From positions 868,001 to 932,000 of the forward strand of contig ML978155.1 in NCBI GenBank assembly GCA_010015745.1: a stretch of 64,000 bases of DNA. The letters are read 5' to 3'. The position numbers were made by a program, and so were the translations under genes. This document shows, one piece after another, positions 34,149-46,106 of the stretch (the stretch's first letter is position 1; the number at the start of each line of letters is the position of its first letter). This DNA comes from Setomelanomma holmii (lineage: Eukaryota; Ascomycota; Dothideomycetes; Pleosporales; Phaeosphaeriaceae). Below the pieces are notes generated by a model. That model was not told the DNA's origin and ran no database searches. It saw only the letters and a list, made by a program, of their open reading frames with translations.

Positions 34149-35364
34149 TCACCATACGTACGGCTGTTCATATTAGCAAACAAGCCGCTTAGCGAGTTTA
34201 AAGCTAAGGAAAAGATAGATTGACTCACTTTATTCTCATACGTCCAAAACGTGCCACTATGCTGAATCCCCTTACTCCTAATAACTTCAATCATCTTCCC
34301 CACACTCTCCTCAACCCCAATAATCCCCTGCACCTCCCAGGGCAACTGGACATTCGCCATATCCGTCGCCACCTCACCAGGATGCATGGCCAGGATAATC
34401 GTATCGTCATCTTTGCGTTTGAGTTCGGCGGCTAAGTGCCGGATAGCCATGTTCAAGGCGGCTTTGGAGGCGGCGTAGGCCGCGAAACCGTCTTCCATTT
34501 CTCGGAATTGGCCGTGTGAGCCGGAGTCGCTGGACATGAAGACGATGGTGCCGATGGGAATGTTGGTGGCGAGGAGGCGGTTGGCGGTTATGATGGGGCC
34601 GATGGTGTTGGTGTGCAGGTGGAAGGCGAACTCGTCGAAGGTGCTGTAGTGAGGTCAGTCAGGTCCTAAGAACTTAAACGCCTTTGATAATTGATGCGAT
34701 GTGCATCATCGGTATCTTTGGTGTTTTATTGTGCAAGGTGAGCCATTCGAAGTGTATCCTCGATCTGAACCCAAATGGTACACATTGCACTCTATATGCA
34801 CGATCAAAACACCCAAGGTCACTTCACATGCACGATGTACTTTCCCAAGTACACAACATGCATGATCTAGCCGGAATGAGAAAGGTTCTGCGAAAGGGAG
34901 ACGTACAGCTCGGTGGCTCGCTGAACAATTTAGTGCGGCTCTTTCATTGAGATGCAGGACCGTTGGGAACTTACATTTGGATATCGTAAGACTCCTGCAT
35001 TCAGGACGACATAGTCGATTTTGAGATTAGGTATCATGGCTATTTGGCCAACAAATTTCTGTCCTCGTGATCAGCCGCTTTCATCATGCGACCGAAGCCT
35101 CTGGGACAGCTCAAATCGTACCTCTATGCTCTGCTCCGACAGGATATCACATGTGTACATTTGACACCGGCCATGGTCGCTCCCCGCCTGTCCCCACAAT
35201 TGCGATGCGTGTCCTGCAAACGGCTCGCGAACGGTTGCGATAATGCGCTCATCTTTGGCCAGCAGCTGCCTCACAAACTCCAGGCCGATGCCCCTGCTAG
35301 CCCCCAGAATGAGCCATGTGGTAAAGTCCTCATCAGCATATAAAATGCTGGGTATTTGGTTCAT
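34149..35364 (-). CDS. short-chain dehydrogenase/reductase
   Basis: Five exons (35122-35364, 34975-35058, 34907-34920, 34229-34643, 34149-34163) give 256 aa. It starts MNQIPSILYADEDF. The Rossmann nucleotide motif is GASRGIG, the NAG motif is VVLNAGVLRYPN, the catalytic Ser region is IVFMSSDSGSHG, and the active-site YxxxK is YAASK. The third exon is only 14 nt and supplies RATEL; the last exon gives the family-typical ending WTYENKPYVW. One intron is long (263 nt, 34644-34906). The overall form matches C-factor/sniffer-like SDRs, which use NAD(P)H on small carbonyl substrates; the substrate is unknown. It is divergent from the cytochrome c gene. Confidence 0.9.
34907..34920 (-). other. 14-nt coding microexon of the short-chain dehydrogenase
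   Basis: Flanked by a CAG acceptor and a GTACGT donor. It adds CGA GCC ACC GAG CT, joining LRYPN to TFDEFAF in frame. Without it the frame breaks between exons two and four. Confidence 0.8.
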
Positions 35365-36267
35365 CCGGGCTGGTGATGTGCGGCGGGGTCCAGGGCTGCG
35401 AAACAAGAAGCGATGATGTCAGTCCACGAGGATGCTTCGACGACTTTTGCAGGGTGCTGGAATCGCGTCTGCAGGCTGTTTGCGGGTGCTGTTCAGATTC
35501 TCAAAACGGTGCCGATGTTTGTCAAATTGATGGATATACAGTGGTCACGATATTGACCCCTCACAGCTTGAGCAGCAGCTCTGCTGTTCGAGTAGTAGTG
35601 ACATGTCACGATTTGCAGACCCCTGGTCGGATCTAGGTGCCATCATGTCGCATTTGGACGAAAGCAGGGTCGTATGGACCTGCAGTCAGCCAGCCCTGGA
35701 ATCTTGAGCCGAACCACGACAGCGTCGCCGTGAATCTTGAGATGTGTATGCGTGCCGAAACGCGCAATGGTAGCCGGCGCATTCATGGGGGCCTGCGGGT
35801 CTTCCTTCCCTCTGCAGAAAGCACCTGCCTCACGAATGAGCAACGCGCACACGTGGCGTGGCGCATAGCAAATTGACTACCTAGGTAGAAGCACAAGACT
35901 ACTTCGCGAATACGCTCGACAATATCTAGTGTACCAATATGTGCGCAAGTTGAGCTGTGGCAGCATCACACGAGACTCCCGCGGAAGACTGCCGGACCGG
36001 TTCTGCCCGAGGGCAAAAAGCTCCTGACTTTCTCGCGCGCTGTGATTGGAGGATCATGTATCGGTGAAGGGTCGCTGTCCAGGATGTGCGCCCTGATCTC
36101 ATCAAGTTTAGCGCCAAGCCCCGTTGCCTTTTTCTTTGTTAACTTTGCCAGCTTTCCTTCCTCCAACTACTCGCTATCCCATAAACCAACCTCGCCAATC
36201 CCATCACTACGACTCCGGTCATCTACACCCACCCCAAAACTTCACCTCCACATTTTTATCAGCCAAA
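35365..36267. promoter_or_regulatory. divergent promoter region, SDR / cytochrome c
   Basis: About 900 bp between divergent start codons. The last 100 bp before the cytochrome c ATG is rich in C and T, common for highly expressed fungal genes. No gene or repeat is seen. Confidence 0.4.
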
Positions 36268-36990
36268 ATGGGTTTCGAAGCCGGTATGTTTTTCTTGAGC
36301 TGCGGACGTCATCGAGCGACGACGTGACGCCACAACCTCCCAATGCTCATTGAGCATTCGCATGACGATAAGAATCATCTTCGAGGCAACGAACTCTGCT
36401 GGCAGTGACCGCAGAGATTCTCAGCAGCTTAAGAGGCGATTTGCGAAAGTTGGCAGCTATGCGACAATGGGAGGCGTGGCGGCGGATTGTTCGGCTTCGC
36501 ATGCTTCTGCATCACCACGCACATGGCTGACGCATCTCAACAGGCGACGCTAAGAAGGGTGCCAACCTTTTCAAGGTACAAATCATCCAAGATTGCTCCG
36601 GATGACATCGGTGCTATCTCGTCGCTCCGCGGAACTCATCTGACAAACTATAGACAAGATGCGCACAGTGCCACACCCTGAAGGAGGGTGAGGGCAACAA
36701 GATCGGCCCCAACCTACACGGTCTCTTCGGCCGCAAGTCTGGCCAGGTCGAGGGCTTCTCATACACCGACGCCAATAAGCAGAAGGGTGTCACCTGGGAG
36801 GAGGGGTCTCTGGTATGTTGTTTCCAGACAAGTCAACCGGTGTACGAACATGGAGTTAATAACGTCACAGTTCGAGTACCTTGAGAACCCCAAGAAGTAC
36901 ATTCCCGGTACAAAGATGGCTTTCGGTGGTCTCAAGAAGCCCAAGGACCGTAACGACTTGATCACCTTCCTCCAGGAGGAGACCAAATAA
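36268..36990 (+). CDS. CYC1: cytochrome c
   Basis: Four exons (36268-36283, 36544-36575, 36654-36812, 36871-36990) give 108 aa, the usual size. The first exon codes only MGFEA plus one base and is followed by a 260-nt intron. The haem-attachment motif is CAQCH, preceded by GDAKKGANLFKTR and followed by KIGPNLHGLFGR. The axial Met lies in PGTKMAFGGLKK, and the end is LITFLQEETK. The protein carries electrons between complexes III and IV in the mitochondrial intermembrane space. Introns two and three are 78 and 58 nt. Identification is certain from the motifs. Confidence 0.98.
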
Positions 36991-38082
36991 GCGCCGCACC
37001 ACCTGAGCGCTTTCTTCCCATCTCTCCGAAACGACATGACCTTTCTCTCAATCTCCGTTCCACAACTTCTTCCGATTGTACCAATACCGATAGACGTACG
37101 ATTACGAGGCGAAGAAGCGCCTACCGGGCGCCGTCGTCTTCTGTAGAATATGTTTGGAGTATCATGCTAGGGCGCGTTCTCGACATTGGATGCAGCATAG
37201 AGTCGGTTTGGACATTAGCGGCACGATCGAAATCAATTCTCCTCCTCACATCTCTATCAATCCCAAGCTTGTTGTGAAACATATAATTAGATGCATTTGT
37301 GCCTTGTATCAGTGACGTGGAATATTTTCAGTTTTGAAGGCTCAAAATGCGACCAGGAACAGCTCGATACGACCGGAATATGGACCAATGATACGACCGT
37401 CAAATTTTCTGACGTACATGTTCTGTTCCCACAAATGGCAGTTGCGTAGCCAATGGCGGACGACAGGCCTGAGAGCGCAACTCACGCGAGCACCTCGGCG
37501 TTGTGGAAGTGTCATGGACAGAGTCATGCGCTTTTCCGGCATCAGCGGAGCTTTGGATCCCTAGCCGAGGATCATGTGGCTGAAGCTTGCCCAGCTGCTT
37601 GCGTGCGGGAGAAGATATGCATCATGCTCTTGCGTGTTATGAGGATATTTGCGTCGGCGTAAAAACAAAATACAAATTGCCCTCTTTACACAATTGCGTC
37701 GCGTCAGCTGTGGGATGCGAAGGACCTCAGCCTGACTGTTTGTGGCGTTTGTGTTGCATCTCCACGTGAAAGCGGCGAGTGTGGGGGAGGTCTCAAAGCA
37801 TCCATTGGTGTCATCCGTGGTGCGCTCCGACTCCACACTCCAATTGTCAAATCATCACCACGAGACGCTTTCTAGTCGTGTCTCACACGATCGCTTATTG
37901 TTATACCCTTCCATCTCAACTTCCTTCAGCACACGCGTGTTTCGACTACCTCGGCCTACATTACTTCGAACTAGCGTCATAGGTGGGGCGGAATATTGCT
38001 CCCTCGTCGTGAGCACCATCACGAATAGCACCTTGGCGACCACGCAGTGAAGAAGGCCGTCCGGCCTTGAGTAATTGGCATC
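36991..38082. other. intergenic region, cytochrome c to PDK
   Basis: About 1.1 kb between two same-strand genes. It must contain the cytochrome c 3' UTR and the kinase promoter. No conserved frame or repeat was found. Confidence 0.4.
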
Positions 38083-39620
38083 ATGTCGTGGAAGCGCACA
38101 GAGAGGCTGATGGACACCATCAAGGTACGTAATGTCGTCGCACAGGATGCGCCCAAAGCTATAGCTAACGCCCAATAGCACTATAGCAATTTCCCGGCCA
38201 CTGGTGTGTATAGTGGTCTGAAGACACTATGACTTGATCTGATGCGTATGCAGGTGTATCCTTACGGCAGATGGTACAATTCGGCGAGAAGCCGTCCACA
38301 GGAACCCTCTTCCGCGCGTCACAATTTCTCTCAGAGGAGCTTCCTATACGGCTGGCACACCGCGTGCAGGAGCTCAGCGACCTTCCCGATGGCCTCAATG
38401 AGATGCCGTCGATCTGCAGAGTACGCGACTGGTACGCGCAGTCGTTTGAAGTACGTGGTGATCCTCCTCAGTCCGGTCAGCCTTGACTCACAACCACAAT
38501 AGGAGCTCGTAGAACTTCCACGACCGAACCTGTCATCCGAGGTCAAAGAACGACTACTCAAGCCAGCGAAGCGACATGGCAAAGACCAGGCCCTCATGCA
38601 CAAGGCGACGCAGAACCCAAGCATCAAGCAAGGGCAGTATCGGTCGGCACCGGACACAAATGGGAACGGCAACGGGAGCAGAGAAGTCAAAGGAGCTACA
38701 TCAAGCAGGAGATACTATGCTGCGGCAGACGACGGGCAAGACTGGCCGCCAGAGCTGGGTGCATACAACACCAAGTTTGCGGACACACTCGAGAAGATCA
38801 AGAGGCGGCACGACAGCGTCGTAACTACAGTCGCTCAAGGCATCTTGGAGTGGAAGCGCAAGAGGCAACGGATGCAGATTGACCACAACATCCAGGCCTT
38901 CCTCGACCGCTTTTACATGTCACGTATCGGTATCCGAATGCTGATCGGGCAGCACATCGCTCTCACAGACCAACGCGCACGCTCGGATCCAAACTACGTC
39001 GGCATAATCTGCACGAAGACCAACGTTCGCGAACTTGCACAAGAAGCCATCGAGAATGCGCGATTCGTATGCGAAGACCACTACGGCTTGTTCGAGGCGC
39101 CAAACGTCCAGCTCGTATGCAACAACGACATTAGCTTCATGTACGTGCCAGGTCACTTGTCGCACATGCTCTTCGAGACACTGAAGAACTCGCTGCGTGC
39201 GGTGGTCGAGCGACACGGACAAGACAAGGAGGACTTCCCGGTGACGAAAGTTATTGTTGCTGAGGGCAAAGAAGACATTACCATCAAGATCTCAGACGAG
39301 GGCGGCGGCATACCAAGATCCGCCATTCCGCTCGTATGGACGTACATGTACACGACAGTCGACCAAACACCGAGCCTGGACCCCGACTTTAATAAAAGCG
39401 ACTTTAAAGCGCCAATGGCTGGGTTCGGATACGGTCTGCCCATTTCACGGCTGTACGCGAGGTATTTCGGCGGCGACCTGAAGCTCATTAGCATGGAAGG
39501 GTACATCCCCCCTCCCCTACCTTCTTCCATCCCACGCTAAGTATTGACAACAACAGTTATGGAACGGACGTCTACCTGCACCTCAATCGGCTCTCCTCGT
39601 CCTCTGAACCACTGCAATAG
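38083..39620 (+). CDS. PKP1: mitochondrial pyruvate dehydrogenase kinase
   Basis: Five exons (38083-38124, 38179-38203, 38254-38450, 38503-39500, 39557-39620) give 441 aa. It begins MSWKRTERLMDTIKHYSNFPATGVSLRQM; the N-terminal helical domain includes FLSEELPIRLAHRVQEL. The GHKL-type ATPase has the N-box ETLKNSLRA, the G1 box DEGGGIP, and the G2 box GFGYGLPISRLYARYFGGDL, with YGTDVYLHL at the end. It inactivates the pyruvate dehydrogenase complex by phosphorylating E1-alpha in the matrix. A low-complexity insertion (about residues 115-160, Asn/Gly/Ser-rich) sits before the segment PPELGAYNTKFADTLEKIKRRHDSV. Introns are 54, 50, 52 and 56 nt. Whether it is the Pkp1 or the Pkp2 orthologue is not settled by eye. 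Confidence 0.93.
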
Positions 39621-40335
39621 CAATTACCAGTCATGAGGGACGAGTGGACATCGAGCACCCCAATAGTGCACCCGAGTTCCCAAGGATTGACGCGTGGCGG
39701 AAGCAGATACGGGGCACGGCCGACGAGCGTGCTCGCCATGAAGGCGATGAAGTTGAAACTCTCGGGTCAGGTTAGTAGGGAGGTCAGTGAGAGGAGGCAG
39801 GTGGGCGATGCGGAGGAGATGTTTGCTGAGGGAGGCGCGAAGCTGTGGTGGAGGAGTGTTGGGATTGATGAGGGTGTGTAGGGGTGGGGATGGGGGTGGA
39901 TGTGAAAGAAGAGGGAAGAAGAGGAGAGTGATTGTGTGGGTTCTTGTATATATGCTCTGTGGTCCTGGACTTGCGCGTCGTACGCCTGGAATGATTGGGG
40001 ACATGTACTATGGCGTATACCGACGCCTGCATGTTTCAGCAAAAGAAATCATGGGCGGTTGTAGTCTGAATGCTATACTGTACGCCTATATCCTTTGACT
40101 TACGAACCGAAAAGTTCCCCTTGCCCCATCGTACACTGTATTACTCGTCTTGTTCCAATTTGGCAGTGCAGGCCTCTTTTCAGCTTCAATGCCATGCTCT
40201 CTTATCTCATATCTCATAACTTCATGTTCTCGTATTTCATATCTTCGCGTCACGCACTTTCCCTGTTATCCTGCTCATCTTGCTCCTCCTCTCTTCCTCC
40301 CCGTCCTCATTCATCTCCAATCCTCATCCAATAAT
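39621..40335. other. convergent intergenic region after PDK
   Basis: About 700 bp between convergent genes. An 82-codon plus-strand frame at 39633-39881 begins right after the PDK stop and has no recognisable motif; it most likely is 3' UTR. A purine-rich stretch lies at 39770-39930. Confidence 0.4.
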
Positions 40336-41012
40336 TCACCCATGCGCCCCACTCCCAACCCTCTTCCCTCCCTTCGCCCTCTGACTTTCTTTCTCCTTCC
40401 CCTTCGCACTCCTCGGACTCGCCACCCCTCCTCTGTCCCGTCCAGCATCATCAACCTCCCACTCCTCTTTCCACGCTACATCTTCGTTGTCGGCCGAGAT
40501 ACCGAGGACGATTCTCTGAAAGTGCGCGCGGGTCTGGGGTATACTCTGCCATTTGTCAGCTCCGGCTCCCAAGTTGCTTGTGTTTCGTATACGTGTATTG
40601 TAGTATACGCAGAAATTGAAAAAACAGGGATTAAGGAATAGTAGAGGGGGCAGAGAGTTACTTCGTTCCGCGCATTACTATACCAAATCACCATCTCCGT
40701 GCTTTGCAGTATACGACTCGCTTCTTCACGCCGTTGGCGAGATTCATAGCTCTCGGCTTCTTTTTCTTTCTTCCCACTCCCCCCTGCGATGTTATACGCC
40801 TTTCCTCGCGCTTGTAAATTTCTTTGCAAGGCGCTAAAGCCCTGGTTCGACTGTGGCTCGTAGGGCCGATCATGGCGCGGCGGAGTCGTTGTGGTAGATG
40901 TGGTTGCAGAAGCGTGTGGGTTTAGAACGGTGTTGAAGAAATTGGAATTCGGATTGGCGATGTGGGTTGGTGTGGGCGGTGGGGGCATGGTTGGATTTGT
41001 CTCGAGACGCAT
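40336..41012 (-). CDS. conserved fungal protein of unknown function
   Basis: Two exons, 40662-41012 and 40336-40545, with a 116-nt intron give 186 aa. The first part is Pro/Thr-rich (MPPPPTPTHIANPNSNFFNT); an in-frame ATG eight codons upstream (41012) is used here, and the shorter start is equally possible. The central block, SRQRREEASRILQSTEMVIWYSNARNE joined to SIPQTRAHFQRIVLG, looks like the conserved core of a small Pezizomycotina family. The C-terminus is basic and low-complexity. No enzyme motif, signal peptide or membrane segment is seen. The splice joining NE to SIPQTR is supported by frame, by a CAG acceptor and by the continuity of the core. Confidence 0.65.
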
Positions 41013-41548
41013 GCATAGAGGAGGACTTGGGGCATCTGGGCTTGTCGTGGTGGTCGGTATGATGGTGGAAGCATGTCCGCGGGAAATACTTAGCTAGGAA
41101 GGTGGAGCCGTCAGAATCTGGGGAAGCACGTTCGCTGTGCACCTGTGGGCAGCGGAGTTTAGAAACATGTTGTTCGGATTTGTGATTCACTCTTGAGTTG
41201 AAATGATTTCAGGATACACATATAGGGTTTGAGGACATTTTTGGATTTCCGAAGCTATGTAACCAAGGTACCGTAGCCTTGTAGAGAGGCGATATGCAGC
41301 GATATAGAGACAAAGAAGCGGAGGATCATGCCAGTCTATACCCATATGCCTGTAATCTTGCGCCACCGTAGTACTAGCTTCGCCAGCTAGTAATTGTCCC
41401 AGCTCTCCTTTCCATCATGCAACGCTCTATCCTTTCCAAAATGTCCACGTCCTGCTTGGCGGGTCGTTGCTGCTGTCCTTCGCCGACCCTGATTTTGACC
41501 CAGGTGGCTCGTCGCACACCCGCATCCCGGCTGCTGTGTAGTCTCAGG
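41013..41548. other. intergenic region before the PFK2/FBPase2 3' end
   Basis: About 540 bp between two minus-strand genes, holding the promoter of the unknown-function gene and the 3' UTR of the bifunctional enzyme. Nothing else is apparent. Confidence 0.4.
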
Positions 41549-43041
41549 CTAATGGCTCCCGTTTGTCTGCTGATGCTCAGCTTTGCTTCCCTTACCTCGC
41601 CACGTGCTGACCGCGGGAATATCAGCCTTTAACCTCTCCTCCTGTGTTGAGTATGCCTTGGGCGTCAACTTGATCAACGTGTGCAGGGGTACTTCCATCC
41701 ACGGGCTCTGCTCCTGTGGAACATTCATAAAGTATGCGTATATGCATCTCAGAATGGCCTGGTGTGTGACAATCAAGATGTTCTCGCTACGTTCCAGCTC
41801 CATTATGATGGGCTCGAGCCGAATGACAACGTCGCGATATGACTCGCCGCCCAGGTAGCGATAGTTGTACTTGTCTTCGTCGCGCTGTGCGAAATCTTCG
41901 GGGTACTTCTGCTCGATCTGGGCATAGGTCAGGCCATCGCACACTCCCGAATCGAGCTCGTCCAGCGCTTTCCACTCTAGCTTTTCGAACTCGAGGAAAC
42001 GTGCGGTTTGAATCGTGCGCTTGAGTGTTGACGTCCAGACTGTAAGCTTGCGACCATCGCCAACGGATTTGGCTACCAGGCCGGGAAGTGCATGGGCATA
42101 TGCATCGCCGCGCTCTGAGATGTCCGCGTCTCCTCCAATCTGGCCTGACAGATTGTACTGCGATTCGCCGTGCTGTGAAAGTCAACATTGCGTATCTTCA
42201 AGTCGCAGAAGCTACTTACCCTTGATAACCAGATGGACCGCGGCTTGATGTGGAGATTCATCAGATAGTAGACAACTCTGGATTGAAGGTAGTCCTGGAT
42301 CTGGTTGATGATGACTTGCTTGCCGACATCGATCAACTTGACGTAGGTCAAGTCACGCTCGTCCTCGTCAATCGTCTCGTACACCTTCTCGTAGTTGCGT
42401 ATCCGATTTCTGAAGTCAGCCGCAGCTTCCTCTGGATCTTGGCCGACGTAGTCTGGTGAAGTTGTCTTGACTTCCAGAATGTTGCTCATGATGAGCTCCT
42501 CATCGTCGCATTTCGACTCAACAAAAAGAGTCTCAATGTTCTCCGCAGTGCAACGCTCCTGTATCCACCTTCGCCGGCTCTTGGTCGAGTTCGTGGCGTC
42601 CAGAATCGCGATCAGACCTCTTCCTTCGGCAAACCACTTGCACATGTCGTTGACGGCTGCTTCAGCGGCAGCTCTGCGGAGGCGCTCTCCTTCTGGGTTC
42701 GATGTGTCGAAGAACTCGGCGGACGGATTGGGCGTTGCGGTGCGGCGGTACTGGCCGACATTGAATGTCTTTGCCGTGATTGATAGCCAGTGCAGATAGC
42801 GGACAACTGTATAGCACTTTTAGCAGCTGGCGCATGTTTTGGCGTGTGGCTTCTTACCTTTCTGTGCGATCAAACTCTTTCCTCGAGCGGGCAAGCCCAC
42901 CATGACGACGCATATTCGCGTGTCTTCAGCCTGCACACCGGCGCCATTAGTCTTTCTGCTCGGCTTTACAAGGTCGCCCGTGGGCACTTTGCGCATTTGA
43001 GGCGCGTAGAAGCCATTGGCCTCAGCCTCGGTCTCCGTCAT
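41549..43041 (-). CDS. 6-phosphofructo-2-kinase / fructose-2,6-bisphosphatase
   Basis: Three exons (42858-43041, 42220-42806, 41549-42172) give 464 aa. The kinase half has the Walker A loop VGLPARGKS, VGQYRR, and ILDATNSTKSRR. The phosphatase half begins at the catalytic histidine in SRHGESQYNLSGQIGGD, includes TSTLKRTIQTA and LDELDSGVCDGLTYAQI, and has the second catalytic His in ILIVTHQAILRCI. The intron-2 splice joins exactly at R|HGE. Both activity signatures are complete, so the enzyme is likely bifunctional. It sets the level of fructose 2,6-bisphosphate, the activator of glycolysis, in the cytosol. Introns are 51 and 47 nt. Which of the several fungal paralogues it is remains open. Confidence 0.95.
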
Positions 43042-44268
43042 CCTAGGTACAACAGAGTGTCCAGCTCCTTGGTTGCCAGAAAGGAAGGGAATGGGTCGAG
43101 AGTTCTACACGAGAGCTGCGGAAAAGTAATCTGTCTCGGGATCCAGCCGGAGGTTTTCCGAGGTGCAGCAATATTGTGCGGATTTCAACCAAAGACGCAG
43201 GCAAGATAGCAGCTAGGCGATCAACGAAAAGCCCAAGCAGCAAGTGTCCTCAGAGGCGCACACAACTGAAGCAGTTGCGGTATGGGCGCGCGGGGTGTCG
43301 TGTTGCAGGACCTTTGGATTCGGCTCGGCATTCGAAAGGCGAGAGTTGATGCTTGTATTAATGGGCTGTTCCCCGCATTTGGAACGGCGTGCTTCTTTTC
43401 ACAAGCGCTCGGGCTGCGGGTCTGTATGAAAAGGCCCAGTGGAGCGATGGCAGCAGCCGATGTTCATTCGATGGCCAGTGTTTGGCTGGCGTTGATTATT
43501 CCACTTGGCCGACGTTGATGACAGACAACAGCAGTTGCATCCTGCAGCCTCCGATCGGCGGCCGTGAGCGCTGGGAAACGCTGCATAGCGCCAACAGAAG
43601 CTCCAAGCGCCCCTGATGCCACAACTGCTGGGCTGCTCTCAGGTCGTGTGCCATGATGCAACCACACTTTTCGGCATGACGACAACGGCAGCAGATAGCC
43701 TCGAGTCTTGAGAGGCTAGCACTCAAAAGTCCTTAAGCCGCCGGATGCCGGAATGTCCCGCATCGGTGCACCTTTGGGACGGTGTGTGCTGAAGGCTCTT
43801 TCGCGCCAGGCGGCGGCGCTCGGCGAAGGTGTATGTAACAGAAATAAAGCCTCACTTACTGTTGAAATGGAGTAGGTTCTGCTGTGGCCGTTGGCCTCTG
43901 TAGTACTGCTTCTGCTCCTCATGATATCGGTTTCGCCGCTCCTGCACGTGGTATGGCGGGGTAGTCGAGCTGGCTTCGAGACTGCTCGGCGCACGACAGG
44001 ATGGTTTACTGCTCGCTTTGAAGTCGACAGGCGAAATGTCGTACTTGCACAGAATCCTGCAAGATAGCCGACGGGACACACGTTGGTCGCACTTGACCAC
44101 GTCAACAGCAGTTAGATTGGCTTATCAGGACACTACCGCGAAGAGGCACACCGCTATCTCTGTCGCAATCGCTCTTGCATTGCTTGTTCGTCACGTCCGA
44201 GGCCACGTGCTGACGTACGCAGTTGACATGCTTCAACGAGTTTTTGGTACAGGATGTAACTGAATACT
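43042..44268. other. intergenic region upstream of PFK2/FBPase2
   Basis: About 1.2 kb between two minus-strand genes, with the promoter of the bifunctional enzyme next to 43042. Short frames are present on both strands, but none shows a family motif. Confidence 0.4.
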
Positions 44269-46106
44269 CTATTGCAGTTTACAGTAGTTCCTTCCATGTG
44301 CAATTTGCCATTTGCACAAGCCCACTTCTACCGCCATGCTTAGGAAACCCGCGACGCAGATACCTCCAGAGTCGCTCACGCTCGTCGCACCAAGACTAAA
44401 CTCCCTGTCTTCTTTGGGCACATTGTCGGTAATCTCAGCGAACGTGCTGACATACACAAGCCCACCCAATAGTCCTTCCCAAAAGATGACAATGCAGATG
44501 ATGTAGTAGCTTGGTATGAAGTTGAACATGGCATGCATCGTGAGGAGCATGAGATTGGCCACTTGGAGAAAGGATGGAAAGTAGAGGTGGTGGATGCGGA
44601 TGAAGGGTGTCGAAGAACGTGAAATGAAAACGCCAACCTGATAAATGGCATTGTAGGTGCTGTAGAAAGAACGGTATTCATCGAAGGGGCTAGACTCGAG
44701 CGGAAAGAGGAGCGTTGGGGCGACGCCTTGGTTGATGGTGTACTCGGCGATGTAGACAAGGAGAAGAGGCAACATGCTGAGATCTGTTAGCAGGAGCACA
44801 GCGACGTCTGAAGCCACTCACTATGGGAAGAACAGTCCTCGAGCACGTTGAAGGTTGGCTTTGAAACCGCTCAAGCCTCCATTCGACGTCTTGTTCTCGA
44901 CGCTGGAAGTACTATGCCCAGAAACCGAAAGCAAAGATGACGACAAGAGGCCATCTTGCTCCCTGTCATGCTGCGTGTCATGGTCTTCGTCTTGCTCGTC
45001 ACCATCTATAGCTTCGTACTCGCCAAGCTTGTTCGAACCGGCGCGAAGGGGACCGAGTGGTAGGATGACGAAGAAGCTGAAAACCATGATCAATGGTAAG
45101 AAGGCGAAGACCAGTAGGCTGGTCTTTGGATTGATCTGAAGCGTATTGGTTGCGATAGCATATGCCCCAGCGCCGACGAGGCCTGCGCCTCCTGTACCTG
45201 AGCCCCAAGCTGCAAGAGCGAAGTGTCCGTAGTAGTGCTGTGATCAGAAGAGGTAGTCAGTCAGAAGGTATCTCACAAACATTATTGTCCACTGTGGCCT
45301 ACCGTGAGCCCTAAAAAGCTGAGTTCGCCTCCACCACTGCTGAGACTAGCCAACATTACTCCACACATCTTTATGGCGATAGTTCTCGAGTCCTGCAGCG
45401 GCGGTGTTAGGGCTATGATGAACATGCCACATGCCGAGAGCGTCACGAAGATCAGGATCCGAAGACTGTAAGGTATCTTGTGAATGAAGTATGGAGCGCA
45501 TAACTTTGTGAGGAACGAGGGTATGACGTCGCAAAGGAGGACTATGCCCTTGGGGACAGAGGGACCGACGAGATCGAGGGCGGCAGAAAGAATTATCACG
45601 TAGAGGACATTGTTGATGAGACCTGTTGTGGTGTTAGCTTGGGCCTAGCCATATTCATGCATGTCGCTGTCACGAAGATGACGAACAGTGGTCGCTTTCG
45701 AGAGCTAGCACCAGGTCTTTCAAGAACACAGCCGTCGTGCTTTCGAGCTGGAGATAGGCTTGGAGCGATCTCTGATGCTCGCAAAGGTTGAGAAAGCCGC
45801 TGTGGATGAACATGTGTAATGTATGTGTATAGCGAAGCGCATCTCGTCGGCGTTGAGATATATTGCGCCTCGTGCTGGGACCTGGTGCTAGACTGACAAC
45901 CCCTCAAAGGAATCTGTTCATCGTCCGTTGCTGCATCGCGGAGCCATATCACTCTGCAAGAACTTGCAAGTCAAAGTCGCGTGCGTACCAAATAGCCAAA
46001 ATGCTGCACAAACACGCGGGTCGGCGCCATCGAAGACGGCTTTGAGGCGGGCGCGGTAGACGGCCCAAGACGATGCTGGAGAGCCCGGCATAGGGAGGAG
46101 TGGCAT
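44269..46106 (-). CDS. BTN1: battenin (CLN3/Btn1 family) vacuolar membrane protein
   Basis: Four exons (45989-46106, 45303-45622, 44822-45237, 44269-44776) give 453 aa. The family opening, FWLFGLINNVLYVIILSAALDLV, is created by splicing across a 366-nt intron. Further battenin runs are SSGGGELSFLGLTHYYG, WGSGTGGAGLVGAGAYA, YMLPLLLVYIAEYTINQGV and ATSVSDSGGICVAGF. About ten to eleven hydrophobic segments are visible, with an acidic Asp/Ser-rich cytosolic loop (YEAIDGDEQDEDHDTQHD) in the middle. The protein lies in the vacuolar membrane in yeast, where it influences vacuole pH and arginine balance. The other introns are 65 and 45 nt. It is divergent from RXT3. Confidence 0.94.

Noticed and set aside
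39633..39881. 82-codon plus-strand frame right after the PDK stop
   Set aside because: No motif or splice signal ties it to a gene, and its position fits the PDK 3' UTR.
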